From positions 4,154,001 through 4,218,000 of the forward strand of contig JAFEKR010000001.1 of assembly GCA_019022495.1 (NCBI GenBank): a stretch of 64,000 bases of DNA, in the 5' to 3' direction. Positions 26,465-39,559 of this stretch are shown here, one piece after another. The notes under the pieces are model-generated. The model was not told where the DNA came from. It ran no database searches and was given only the letters and a program-made list of their open reading frames with translations. Made by a program: the position numbers and the translations under genes. Position 1 is the first letter of the stretch. Every line of letters begins with the position of its first letter. This DNA comes from Epichloe hybrida. Lineage: Eukaryota > Ascomycota > Sordariomycetes > Hypocreales > Clavicipitaceae.

Positions 26465-29400
26465 TTACGCGTAGGTAACCTATCCCTCTATCTGGATAGT
26501 TATCTGGTTAGTTAAGATAAAGCTCTTAAGGGCCTTATTAGGTAATGCCTTTATAAAGGTATTAGCTAGGTTATTCTCTTTGTTAATCTATTAGATCTTG
26601 TAGAGTTCTTAGCGTTTATATAACTATTAAAGGGCTATAATATTAATTATTAGGCGTTTCTCCTTTGTTATACTAAGCTTAATAAGGCACTTATATAAGG
26701 AGTATAAATCTATATATACAATAACTAGGATCTTTAGGAGCTTTAGTTAGTTAGTAACTAAGTTTAGGGTAGTTATAATTACGTAAGCTATATTAACACT
26801 AGCTACTATACTATAGACTTCCGAGGTAAGCATACTTTACGTAACTCTCTTACTCTTTATTAAGCTAAAGTGTATAATATTACCTTTGATTATAAACTTA
26901 CTATTAGTATAGTCTTTGTTTACTAGGACAAGTATATATCCTAGTTGTGAGGATAGGTCCTAGTTATTAGTAAAGGATTTATTTACAAAGGCGAAAAGCT
27001 TTGCCTTCTTAAGGTTAATTAGGATAAACATTAGACCTCTCTCTAGGTAATCTATCTACTACTTTAGGTAGTAATTAAGGGCTTTCATATTCTCTAGGGT
27101 TAGCTCCTAGTATTATGTAGTAATGGATAGGTTAAAGTAAGCCTTTAGTTAGTAAATTAAGGTAATGTAAGCGCCTTAGGCCCTCTACTTAATGTATTTA
27201 CACTTTAAGTTAGTTATTAGAACTAACTCTAACTTATTGCTCTGCCCTTTCTGCTAGATCTTAATAGTATTATTCTCTAGTAAGATAATGCTACTATTGA
27301 ACATAAGAGGGCAGTCCTAAGTTAGGAATTGCTTTAGCTTTATATTAAAGCCTACTATAGTAAGCTAGGTCTTTTCCTTCTTAGAGAACTTCTTATCTAA
27401 GAGGCTAATTATATTATTAGTTTATATTCTAATGTAGGTAAAGTTAGGGCTTTCCTTTGTAGTTATAAGTAAGTAAGGATTATATGTAAAGGTTTCTATC
27501 TAGAGGTTCTCTCTATAATACTTATGATATATAACCTACTAGTGTGTTCCTACCTCTGCGAGCCTGTAGAGAGGTTTTATAACCCTTAAGATTATACTAG
27601 GCAGGTAGAGATATCATATCTGAATTAGCAAGCGCGCTAGGATTAGCCGCTCTAGTAATATACAGGCCTATATATAAGCCTAATAGATATCTCTTAGCTA
27701 GATAAGGAATTTCCTTAATCTTACTGACGGGGCTATCGCAAGGATAAGACGTTAGCTTGCGTGTTAAATTATTAGGGCCTGTGTGAGAATAGCCTGTTTC
27801 CCTTTATCCTTACACCCTTAGATTATAAGGCGTGACTTTTTGTAGGGTTCCATTGTCTTGCCCTTGATCTTATTAATAATCCAGGAATTAAAGATTCGAA
27901 TTTTACTATGTTCTTCCTTATTAAATATAATGAATTTAAATATACCTTACTTAATTAGAGTATTAATTTCCGCTTTTGTTAATAGCTTAAAAGGTTTGCT
28001 AGGGGTCTTAATAATTCCTTCCTTATGTAGCTTGATTACAAGAGCTAGGTTGCTATGTTCTTTTGCTAATAGGAAGGTATTAGCACCTTAAGGTATTATA
28101 GGAGAGTTCTTCCATAGCCTTCTGTGTCCTTGCTTTAGTAGTATTAGTAGCACTATGTTCTTATTATAGGCCTCTTGCCCTTTTTCTCCTTCCTTTTCAC
28201 TAGGCTTTGCTATCTTCTTTACACTAGGATTATTATAGTAGGGCTTAATGAATATTAACCTAAAGGTCTTTAGGCCTCTAGGCATATTAAGTATATAGCT
28301 TTCTCTAGTAATTGCTAGTAGCTTATACAGACCTGCCTATCCCTTGCCTTCTTGCTAGACCTTAACTTTTAATCTAAGCAGTAGGCTAAGGGTCTTTAAG
28401 GTATCTAGGCTATTATGTTTAGTAAGGGCCTTATTAACCTTCTAGATAGCGTGGAGTCTCTTAATCTCTTTAGTAGCCTTTTGTACTATAATCACATGCT
28501 ATGTAATATTAGGTAATAGTAAGGACTTATTTATTATATGTAGGTAGGCTCTAAAGATAAGGAGGGTTAGGATAAGGCCGTTAGGGCCTGTGGTGTTATT
28601 TAGGGCCTTAATTGCTATTTAAAGGGCAATAGGTTCTGGCATTGTAGGGTATTTATATCTAATTATATTATAGGCTCTTTAGAGCGGCCTATAATACCTT
28701 TTAACTTTCCCTATGCTATAGTATGCCTCTATAGGGACTTCCTTAATTAAAATTAATATTAAAGCTATAAATTATCTGAATTTATTACTATGGAAGTTTG
28801 TTCTAGTGTCTGTGATAATGAAGTCTAGGGGGCCTAGGTAAGCATTAATCTAGCATATTTAGAGGGCTTCCTAGGTTGTTTTTGTAGAGATGTTATTAAG
28901 GAATTTCGCTACGTTAAACGCTATAGCTATATCTATAGCGTGAAGTATAGGGTAATTACTATCTAGGTAGAAAATATTTACTATTACTTTATAATTAAAG
29001 CTATACTTATCCTTAAGGGTAAACTTAAAGTAATTAGGGCTATTTGCGTGCATTTAGCATTAGTAGTAGATTCTTGTTAGCTCCCTAATAGCTTTGATAT
29101 TAACATCATGCCCTGATTTACAGAGAACCTTGTGTAGACGTTGGATTAATGGATATCTAAAGCGGTGGTATAGTTGCTATAGCTTGCTTTCTATAAGGTA
29201 GCTCTAAGTAACTACTTCTTCTTTCTATGTGAGAAGTATCTAGGTATAGCCCTATTTACGTATAACAGGGACTTTAATATTTCCTTATTATAGCGTGTTC
29301 TTAGAGATATTAAAATTGATCTTTAGATGGTCTATATTATTAAGGGATAAAAGAAATGGAGTGTTTATAGGGATAACCTAAAAGAGAATGTTTCTGAAGG

Positions 29401-31900
29401 GAGTAAGCATATTAGCTACTCTAAGCGCAATAATTAGGTCTCCCGCGCTGAATCTAACTAATGCCTTCTTCTCTGTTGATTTATTAAGCTATAATGTAGG
29501 TATCTGACGTTGTAAAGCAAGAAATTAAGGGTGCCCTGCTGTAGAGAACTTTGTGGCTCCTGTGTTAGGTATGATTCCTTAGAATGTTGCATAGGAATAG
29601 CGATCTTCTAACATAAACATCGCTAGGGCTTTGTTCACAAGTTCCTGCTAAAAGGAGTCTTCTTTGCTTAGACTATGATAAGCTGCTTGCCTTATTAGGA
29701 ATTAAACTATTCTTTTGCTATTAATCTAGGTTCTGTAAGTAAAGAAGCTTGTAAGTACTAGCCTGTCTGTATCGTTAGGGCTGTTATTAAATCTAATGCT
29801 CTTTATATACTAAGCGATTTCGTTATTAATAGGGGGTTAGGGCTTGTGTTCTCCCTTGTACTAAGTGAGAAATGAATAATATGAGTTATTAGTTAAATCC
29901 GTAAGGTAGTGATTCTTAAAGCGTTGAAACGCCTTCTTATGGTCCTCTTTGGGGTGCTTAGATAACTAGTATCCTTCCTTGCTATATATGTAGCACTTCT
30001 TTGTGCAGGGAGTACCTCCTTTTCCTTGTGGTTTTGAGGGGTATTAGGTCTCTTTTCTAGTCCTGTTGTATCTTTGGTTAGTCTAGAATTGCTCTAGGGT
30101 TATAGTTTTAGTTAGGAACTATTAATGGTTCTTCTTCTCTTCCTTAATAAGACGAAGGGTTATTCTAATCTGTTCATAGAACTCTTATAGTCTGTCTGGC
30201 GGATCTATAATCGCTCCTCTGCATTCTAGAATACTATAATAGGCTCTAATAAGTTAATTCTAGAGTGCCCTTTTAGTTTAGCTTACTTTAGGCACTGCTT
30301 GTTATAAGATGGCTAGTCTTTCTGTGAGTTTATTAAAGCATTCAATTATTAACTTAGTTAGGTTATTATTTGCTATTTCTCGCAGGGAAGTGTTGTTCTA
30401 CTCTAGCAGATATCTTTACTATGTATTCTTAGTTTTGAATTGTTCTCTTATATAGCTAATAAGCATAGGGAGATCTTGTGGTTATCCAGGTTTAGAGAGG
30501 TGGTTTGTATAGTATTACAGTGCTTTACCTTTAAGTATAACCTTAAAAGCATAACCTGCTTGTTTAGGCTAGATGTTAAGTAACTCGTATTTTCTATAGA
30601 ATGTTTAAAGCTTTGATTTAAGGATATTATAGTTGTTAGCGCCATAGAGTTGTTCTTTGGGGTATACCTTAGATAGGTTAATAATTTACTTTAGCGAAGG
30701 TCTCTAAGTCTATGGGGGTCCTCCAGGTGTTTCCTTTTATATCTGTGGAAGGGGTAGTAGGGTCTTTGGGAAGTGAGAGGGCGGTTTTGTGGGTAGCACC
30801 CTTAGGGGTTGTTATTCCCTCTAATCCTTCTCTTCCTTATATTAGGAAGGAGGAATTATAGCTCTTTAAGCTATGCTAACAGGGGCACTACTAGCCCTAG
30901 ATGGCATAGGTTGCCTCTATTAGTAACTCTCCTGCTTGGGGGTATTATTAGTAGTGTTACTAGGGTGATACTACTAACTTGCCTCTAGTGAAGGTATAGG
31001 CGGGGGAGTTACCTGCGGATGCTTGCGAATAGCATCCTTAGGCAGTCTTAACTCTAGGTTAATTGACTTTCCTAGGGGAGATTAACTAGGCCTTCCTAGA
31101 GGGGATTAACTTAGTCTTCCTAGGGGAGTCTAGCTTATTAATCCTTTTAATAGTAATTATACTAATAAATAAGGTAACGGGGTAGGTTACCTAGTTCTAA
31201 TATTACTATTATCTAGTAAATTACAAAAGAACTCTTTATTCTATAGGTTCTTTTAGAAGCCTATATACTTCTTCCTAGCCTCTTTAATTTCTTTAAGAGT
31301 TTAAAATCTAAATTCTTCTTAGTTTACTACTTCTTTAAGGTTATTTACTATCTTAGTGCCTCTTTTAATAGTTATATACACTCTATTATAAAGAAAATAG
31401 TCTTAAAGTCTATTCTATAAAAGGTCTCTCCCTTTTATAAACTTATCCCTTAACTATTTATAGAAGTTATTACTAAATTCAGAGAACAGTATTCTTTTAA
31501 ATAACCCTCGCTTCTTATATTATTTAGTTTTTATAAGGATATAAAGACTAATTTCCTTAGGTGTTATTATCTCTTTATATTTAGAACTTCCTATTTATTA
31601 GAGTAGTTCTTTTATAATATATTATTAAAGCCTTATAGAGATATAAGGGTATAGGTTAGTGTAAATAGGGGTTTTTCCTTTATTAAGGTATTTATTACTA
31701 TCTCCTATTTTAACGCCTTCTATAGTATTATTATAGCTATTAGTCTTACTAGGAACTCTAAATTAACTAGAGGTCCTAGATAGTCTAGCTATATCTAATA
31801 TTCTAATTAATTAAGGGAGGTAGATCTTATAATATAAGGAGATAAGGGGTATAACTATGATTATGTAATATATTTTGGATGTAAAGGATTATAAGGCGAG
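26465..31900 (-). pseudogene. Copia B gag-pol relic
   Basis: Read on the minus strand. Proline-rich gag region about 30850-31150. Zinc-knuckle relic near 29945-30000 (TKKCYIYSKEGY, some Cys codons lost). Integrase about 28680-29060, with HAIDIAIAFN around the first Asp. A chain tail near 28250 (PRGLKTFR). Reverse transcriptase about 27400-27760. RNase H about 26830-27010. The frame ends near 26465. Stretches of up to 77 codons are stop-free, so it is less damaged than A or C. It keeps the approximately 0.8 kb of gag that A has lost (about 30035-30840). Confidence 0.85.
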
Positions 31901-32195
31901 GTAGTTGACTTTAAATACGTAATAGAATACATAATAAAGAAAGACAAGGGAATAGCTTAGCTACTAGTGTTAAACCTTTCTTTATTATTTTAGAGTCTAT
32001 ATAGATATAAATATTAATACTAAAGTAAGAAGAGAGCTATATTATACCTTTCCGTTAGTACAACTTATTATTAAACGTAGCCCTCCTATTATATAGGGTA
32101 AGTCATTATTAGATAAGCTACCTTTTCTAATTAACCTTACTAATCTACAGTATTCAAAGACTATGTAGTTATTTATAAAGGTAACTACTAATTAG

Positions 32196-32502
32196 TGTTA
32201 GATTCACAGGGTATTAAATTTAATATAATATAGTTATAAGCCTAAAGAATAGTATTATTATTAATTATCTATTCTAGGCTACGTTATCTATTATTATAAT
32301 TAATTAAGTTATAGGAAAAGAGAGGTAAGAAGCTAGAAGTTATAATACATAAAGGGAAAAGGGGTTACGCGTTTATATCCCCACATTTCCTAGCTAATTA
32401 ACGTGCTAGGTTATGGGTCACGTGTGGGGTTCGCACGCGGCCTGAGCTTCTGCTAGGTAATTGCGGCTGCGACGCGCGATTAATATCACCTTTGTTCTAA
32501 CA
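32196..32502 (-). repeat. 5' LTR (sense) of copia B
   Basis: 307 bp, a direct repeat of 25701-26006. Differences are transitions where compared. Confidence 0.95.
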
Positions 32503-33290
32503 GTTTAACTAACTATAATAAAGCTTATTAAAGTTATTATAGCTATTAAAGTAGTTATAGTATATAAAATAAAAGTAGGTCTTAGTATTATATCCTAAAA
32601 AAGGTTAAACTAACTATAATAAAGCTTATTATAGTTTTATAGTTATTAAAGTCATTATAGTATATAAAATAAAAGTAGGTCTTAGTATTATATCTTAAAA
32701 TAGGTTATAGTAGTTATAATAAAGCTTATTAGAGTTATTATAGTTATTAAAGTAGTTATAATATATAAAATAAAAGTGGGTCCTAGTATTATATCCTAAA
32801 ATGGTTATAGTAGTTATAATAAAGCTTATTAGAGTTATTATAGTTATTAAAATAGTTATAATATATAAAATAAAAGTGGGTCCTAGTATTATACCCTAAA
32901 ATAGGTTTTAGTAGTTATAATAAAGCTTATTAAAGTAATTATAGTAATAATCTAAAAGTGGGTCCTAGTATTATATCTTAAAATAGTTTAACTAACTATA
33001 ATAAAGCTTATTAAAGTTACTATAGCTATTAAAGTAGTTATAGTATATAAAATAAAAGTGGTCTAGTATTATATCTTAAAATAAGTTATAGTAGTTATAA
33101 TAAAGCTTATTAGAGTTATTGTAGTTATTAAAGTAGCTATAGTATATAAAATAAAAGTGGGTCCTAGTATTATATCTTAAAATAGGTTTAACTAACTATA
33201 ATAAAGCTTATTAAAGTTATTATAGTTATTAAAGTAGTAATAGTATATAAAATAAAAGTGGATCCTAGTATTATAACTAAAAATAAGTTT
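32503..33290. repeat. ~100-bp minisatellite, eight units each carrying AAGCTT
   Basis: Units are marked by AAGCTTATT at 32521, 32622, 32722, 32822, 32923, 33004, 33103 and 33204: spacings of 101, 100, 100, 101, 81, 99 and 101 bp. Each runs roughly GTTTAACTAACTATAATAAAGCTT... to ...AGTGGGTCCTAGTATTATATC. The fifth unit is about 20 bp short. A further partial unit lies left of element B (25600-25700). There is no coding potential. It lies inside the hAT-like element. Confidence 0.93.
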
Positions 33291-33706
33291 TAATTTTTTT
33301 AATAACTTAATTTAGTTATATAGCCTAATTTAATTAATACTATTAGTTATATATAAATACTTTATAAATATACTATCTTTTATACTTTCTTTATATATTA
33401 TAGTAAGGAGATATATAAAGTTAGTATATATAACTTCTTAAAGCTTTAGAATTATAAAGCTAAAAGTAATATTTAATTAGTTTAAATAGTAAATAAATTA
33501 TTTAAGCTTTTTTTAAGGTTTTATCCTATTAATTATAATATATAAGTACTAAGTATTACTTTATTAACTTCTAGTTATTTCTTCTAAGTTAGTAATTAAT
33601 TTTATTATATTAGTTTAGGGTATTATTATAATTAAAAATAATAATAATAATAATAATAATAGAAAATAATAGTGGTTAATCATACTTCTTTAAGCTATAA
33701 AGTTAG
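33291..33706. other. AT-rich interior of the hAT-like element
   Basis: No gene. Contains a run of AATAATAATAAT repeats (about 33643-33660). It ends at element C. Confidence 0.6.
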
Positions 33707-34013
33707 TGTTGGATTCACAGGGTATTGAATTCAATGTAATACAGTCGTGAGCCCGAAGAATAGTATTGTTATCAATTATCTATTCTAGGCTACGTTGTCT
33801 GTTGTTATAATTGATTTAGTTGTAGGAAAAGAGAAGTAAAAAGCTAGAAGTTATAATACATAAAGGGAAAAGGGAATGCGCGTTTATATCCTCACATTTC
33901 CTAGCTAATCAACGTGCTAGGTTATGGGTTACGTATAGGGTCCGCGCGCGGCCTAAGCTTTTGCTAGGTAATTATAGCTACGACGCGTGATTAATATTAC
34001 CTTTATTCTAACA
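33707..34013 (-). repeat. 3' LTR (sense) of copia C
   Basis: 307 bp, TGTTGGATTCACAGG to TTTATTCTAACA on the + strand, followed by the complement of the purine tract (34014-34031). Confidence 0.94.
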
Positions 34014-35211
34014 CTAGAACTTCTCTCTTTTAACATAATTATTAATATGTAATATTAATTATAGAAATGAAAAAGGAAAGATAGATTAAGAATGTAATTA
34101 ATAGGGGATATAAGGAAAAGAACTTATAGCCTATCTAGGCGTATAGTTACTAATAAAAGGGAAATAATAATCTTGCTTAGCCTATAAGCCTATATAAGGA
34201 TAAGTAAGTCCTTCCGAATCCCTTCTTTTCCTTAAAATAACATATATACCACACTATAGCGCGTATATAATATCTTCCTCCTCCTTAGCAATACCTTTAT
34301 TCCTCCTACACACTACTATTAATTTTCTATAGTCTCACTAGGAGAGCCTAGTAGGCTAGTATAGTTATAGCTACTAGGGATATTAACTATAAGGGCGTAG
34401 ATCCCCTATGTATTACTATCTTATCCCTATAGCTATTCTCCTAGAGAATTACCTTTTTCTCTTACCACGCGTGTATTATATATAGGTAACCTATCCCTCT
34501 ATCTAGATAGTTATCTAGTTAGTTAAGATAAAGCTCTTAAGGGCCTTATTAGGTGATGCCTTTATAAAGGCATTAGCTAGGTTATTCTCTCTATTAATCT
34601 ATTAGATCTCGTAGAGTTCTTAGTGTTTATATAACTATTAAAGGGCTATAATATTAATTATTAGGTGTTTCTCCTTTGTTATACTAAGCTTAATAAGGCA
34701 CTTATATAAGGAGTATGAATTTGTATATGTAATAACTAGGATCTTTAGGAGCTTTAGTTAGTTAGTGACTAAGTTTAGGGTAGTTGTAATTATGTAAGCT
34801 ATATTAACACTAGCTACTATACTATAGACTTCTAAGGTAAGCATGCTTTACGTAACTCTCTTACTCTTTATTAAGCTAAAGTGTATAATATTACCTTTAA
34901 TTATGAATTTGCTATTAGTATAGTCTTTATTTACTAGGATAAGTATATATCCTAGTTATAAGAATAGGTCCTAGTTATTAGCAAAGGATTTATCTATAAA
35001 GGTAAAGAGCTTTGCCTTCTTAAGGTTAATTAGGATAAATATTAGGCCTCTCTCTAGGTAATTTATTTGCTACTTTAGGTAGTAATTAAGGGCTTTTACG
35101 TCCTCTAGGGTTAGCTCCTAGTGTTATGTAGTAATAGATAAGTTAAAGTAAGCCTCTAGTTAGTAGATTAAGGTAATATAAGCGCCTTAGGCCCTTTACT
35201 TAATATACTTA

Positions 35212-35285
35212 CGCTTTGAATTAGTTATAAGGACTAACTCTAGCTTATCGCTTTGAATTAGTTATAAGGACTAACTCTAGCTTAT
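35212..35285. repeat. 37-bp perfect tandem duplication in copia C
   Basis: The unit beginning CGCTTTGAATTAGTTATAAG is repeated exactly twice (starts at 35212 and 35249). Copy B has a single unit at the equivalent place (about 27195-27245). The duplication length is not a multiple of three. Confidence 0.9.
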
Positions 35286-38062
35286 CGCTTTGTCCTTTCT
35301 GCTAGATCTTAATAGTATTATTCTCTAGCATAATAATACTACTATTAAACATAAGGGGACTGTCCTAGGTTAGAAACTGCTTTAGCTTTATGTTAAAGCC
35401 TACTATAATAAGCTACGTCTCTTCCTTCTTAGAGAACTTCTTGTCTAAGAGGCTAATTGTGTTATTAGTTTGCATTTTAATATAGGTAAAGTTAGGGCTT
35501 TTCTTTATAGTTATAAGCAGGCAGGGATTATATATAAAGGTTTCTATCTAGAGGTTCTCTCTATAATGCTTATAATACATAACTTACTAGTGCGTTCCTA
35601 CTTCCACGAGCCTATAGAGAGGTTTAATAACCCTTATAATTATACTAGGCAGGTAAAGGTGCTATATATGAATTGGTAAGTGTGCTAGGATTAGTCGCTC
35701 TAGTAATGTATAGGCCTGTATATAAGCCTAATAGATATCTCTTAGCTAGATAAGGAATTTCCTTAATCTCGCTAACAGGGCTATTATAAGAATAAGACGT
35801 TAGCTTACGCGTTAAATCGTTAGGGCCTGTGTAAGAATAGCCTGTTTCCCTTTATCCTTATACCCTTAGATTATAAGGCGTAACTTTTCGTAGGGTTCTA
35901 TTATCTTGCCTTTAATCTTATTAATAATTTGGGAATTAAAGATTTGAATCCTACTATGTTCTTCCTTGTTAAATATAATAAATTTAAATATACCTTACTT
36001 AATTAGAGCGTTAATCTCTGCTTTTATTAATAGCTTAAATAGTTTGCCTAGGGTCTTAATGATTCCTTTCTTACGTAGCTTAATTATAAGAGCTAGGTTA
36101 CTATATTCTTTTGCTAATAGGAAGGTATTAGCACCTTAAGGCATTATAGGAGGGTTTTTCTATAGCCTTCCGCGTCCTTACTTTAATAGTATTAGTAGCA
36201 CTGTGTTCTTATTATAGGCCTCTTACCCTTTCTCTCCTTCCTCTTTACTAAGCTTTATTATTTTCTTTATATTAGGATTATTATAGTAAGGCTTAATAGA
36301 TATTAACCTAAAGGTCTTTAGGCCTCTAAGTATGTTAAGTATATAGCTCTCCCTAGTAATTATTAGTAGCTTATATAGACTTACTTATCCCTTGCCTTCT
36401 TACTAGACCTTAACCTTTAATCTAAGTGGTAGGCTAAGGGTCTTTAAGGTATCTAGGCTATTATGTTTAGTAAGGGCCTTATTAACCTTCTAGATAGCGT
36501 AGAGTCTCTTAATCTCTTTAGTAGCTTTCTATACTATAATTACACGCTATGTAATATTAAGTAATAGTAGGGACTTACTTATTATACGTAGGTAAGCTCT
36601 AAAGATAAGGAGGGTTAGGATAAGACTATTAGGGCCTATAGTGTTATTTAGGGCCTTAATTACTATTTAAAGGGTAATAGGTTCTAGTGTTATAGGGTAT
36701 TCGCGTCTAATTATATTATAGGCTCTTTAGAGTGGCCTATAATACCTTTTAACCTTCCTTATACTATAGTATACCTTAATAGGGACTTCCTTAATTAAAA
36801 TTAATATTAAAGCTATAAATTATCTAAATTTATTACTATAGAAGTTTGTTCTAGTGTCTATAATAATAAAGTCTAGGGGGCCTAGGTAAGTATTAATCTA
36901 GTATATTTAGAGGGCTTCCTAGGTTGTTTTCGTAGAGATATTATTAAGGAATTTCGCTATATTAAACGCTGTGGCTATATCTATAGCGTAGAGTGTAGGG
37001 TGGTTGCTATCTAGGTAGAAGATATTTACTATTACTTTATAATTAAAGCTATACTTATCCTTAAGGGTAAACTTAAAGTAATTAGGGCTATCTATATATA
37101 TTTAGCATTAGTAATAGATTCTTGTTAGCTCCCTAATAGCTTTAATGTTAATGTTATGCCCTAATCTATAAAGAACCTTATGTAAATATTAGATTAATAG
37201 ATGCCTAAAGCAGTAATGTAATTATTATAGCTTGCCTTTTGTAAGGTAGCTCTAAGCAACTACTTCTTCTTTCTATATAAGAAGTATCTAGGCGTGGCCT
37301 TATTTGCGTATAATAAGGACTTTGATTTTTCCTTATTATAGTGTATTCTTAGAGATATTAAAGTTAATCTTTAGATAGTTTATATTATTAAGGGATAAGA
37401 GAAATAGAGTGTTTATAAGGATAACCTAAAAGAGAATATTTCTAAAGGGAGTAGGCATATTAGCTAATCTAAGCGTAATAATTAGGTCTCCCGCGCCGAA
37501 TCTAACTAATGCCTTCTTCTTTATTAATTTATTAAGCTATAATATAAGCATCTAATGTTATAAAGCAAGAAATTAAGGGTGCCTTACTGTAAAGAACTTT
37601 ATGGCTCCTATATTAGGCATAATCCCTTAGAATGTTACATAGGAATAGCAATCTTCTAATATAAACGTTACTAGGGCTTTGTTTATAAGTTCCTGCTAAA
37701 AGGGGTCTTCTTTGCTTAGGCTATAATACACTACTTACCTTATTAGGAATTAAACCGTTTTCTCGCCATTAATATAGGTTTTATATGTGAAGAAGCTTAT
37801 AGGTACTAGCCTATCTGTATTATTAGGGCTATTATTAAATCTAATACTCTTTATATACTAAGCGATTTTATTATTAATAGGGGGTTAGGACTTATGTTCT
37901 CCCTTATACTAAGTAAGGAATGAATAATATAATTTATTAGTTAGATCTGTAAGGTAGTAGTTCTTAAAGCGTTAAAATACTTTCTTATAGTTCTCTTTAA
38001 GGTGCTTAGATAACTAGCATCCTTCCTTGCTATATATATAGCACTTCTTTATGTAGGGAGTA

Positions 38063-38264
38063 TGTGAGAACAAAGGGATAGCTAGGCAAGAGGTATGGGG
38101 GCGTTCGTATATTGACTGAAGCTTACTAGGTCTAAGTGTGTTGTGCGTGTAAGTCGCTAACTTATAGGTAGTGACTTGCTAGTGTTACGTGAACCTAGCC
38201 CTAGGGCGTGGTGCGCCTGCCTAGTGGTGCGCTAGCGCGCTAGTGTTATGAGTAAGGCCTTATA
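38063..38264 (-). repeat. 3' LTR (sense) of gypsy D
   Basis: 202 bp, beginning TGTGAGAACAAAGGG. It contains the 12-bp palindrome CTAGCGCGCTAG at about 38232-38243. Confidence 0.95.
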
Positions 38265-38284
38265 ATTACCCCCTTACTTTTAGC

Positions 38285-39559
38285 TAGGCTCCTGAATGGC
38301 TTTTAGTGAGTATTATATAGCTATTCGCTAAGTAGTAGCTATACTAAAATAATAATAAACAATATTAGTATTTAAGTATAAATTTACTTATAACTCCCTA
38401 TTATGTTACTAACTTTTCCCTTTCTTATCTATAGTAAACTTTTCCCTAGATACTATTATATTATTAGTTACTATAACTTTACCTTTACTACTTACCTTAT
38501 TATTAGAATAGAATTAGATAGGGAAAGCGTTAAGAGCGTTATTATTATGGCTATCCCTAATATTTATTTAAGAGGATATTCCTGTATATATTATTTACGC
38601 ATAGGTTACGCGGACTTTAAGAAGAATCCTCTAGCTAAGCCTAACATCCCTTAGATTAACTGTTAATTCCCTAGCGCGCTAACTACTATTATTAAAGGGA
38701 AACATTTAAAGCATTATGTCTAGTGTGTTAAACATAGCAATACTTATAAGATAGTAAGTACGTTATATTCTCTGCTCTTTTAGTCCCTAATTGCCTATAT
38801 CTCTCTAGGTAATGCTAACTATATAAGGGGATTTTCTAGATTTTCTTACTATCCTTAATTAGGTAAAAACTTTAATAGACGCCCTAAGTAATTAGAACCT
38901 TAATAACCCTAATGATTATATGTTTTCTAAGGTAACTTACTGCTGTTTTAGCACTTATTATCTAAACCTTATTTTAGGGTTTAATCACGCTAACATAGCT
39001 TATTATATTTCCTTTAGTTTAACTAGGGCCGCTAAGGTCTATTAGGTATGTTTTATTATGTGTTCTCTAGACCTTTGCTTACTCCCTAGGTAGGCTGCTT
39101 TAGCTATGTATAATTAGTATATTATTTTGTGCTAGTAACTTTTAGTTACTATATATCCTACCCCTACCCTAGGGATTATAAGTTATTACTCCTCCTTTGC
39201 TACCTATTTACTAACTTTTACAGCTAAATTACGCTATATATTATAATTCCTAGAAGAGAAAAATAACTTTACAGCTGTGATATTATAATCTAGGATTTAT
39301 GCCCTAGGGGGTGGTAAAGCACTGGTTTTTCTAGGCAATAGAGGTGGCAGTTTAGGAGGATAAGAGTAAGGGCGCTAAGTACCTCCTTTATAATAGCGTT
39401 GTTTTAATGTATAAGGGGGTAACTATAGAAGGGTTTCCTATAAGACTCCCCTCCTTATAGGTATCTTTTCTTTTATTATTTAGCAGATAGTCTAATAAGG
39501 GTTTTAATTAGAGTGTGATAGTGGCTAATAAGGCTAGGCCTTTTTTATAATTACCTTGT
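38285..39559. other. Long region of D between chromodomain and 3' LTR
   Basis: About 1.3 kb that gag-pol does not account for. On the + strand (antisense to pol) an 83-codon open frame at 38403-38654 continues readably, through TAA/TAG stops that could be former Gln or Trp codons, to about 38880. On the minus strand the same stretch reads less well. It matches no family I recognise. It may be an untranslated tail, captured DNA, or an antisense gene. Confidence 0.4.

Larger units (their letters stand above)
25701..32502 (-). mobile_element. Ty1/copia element B, full length, nested in the minisatellite
   Basis: 6802 bp with LTRs 25701-26006 and 32196-32502 and target-site copies GTTTA (25696-25700, 32503-32507). 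On the minus strand the sense 5' LTR is the right one. The leader motif CTAATTAGTAGTTA follows it (complement of 32182-32195), and the purine tract AAAAGAGAGAAGTTCTAG precedes the sense 3' LTR (complement of 26007-26024). It is the most complete copy of the A/B/C family in the window and a good reference for the other two. Confidence 0.96.

Noticed and set aside
27858..28091. 77-codon + strand open frame
   Set aside because: Antisense to the pol frame of copia B, which is the recognisable coding strand.
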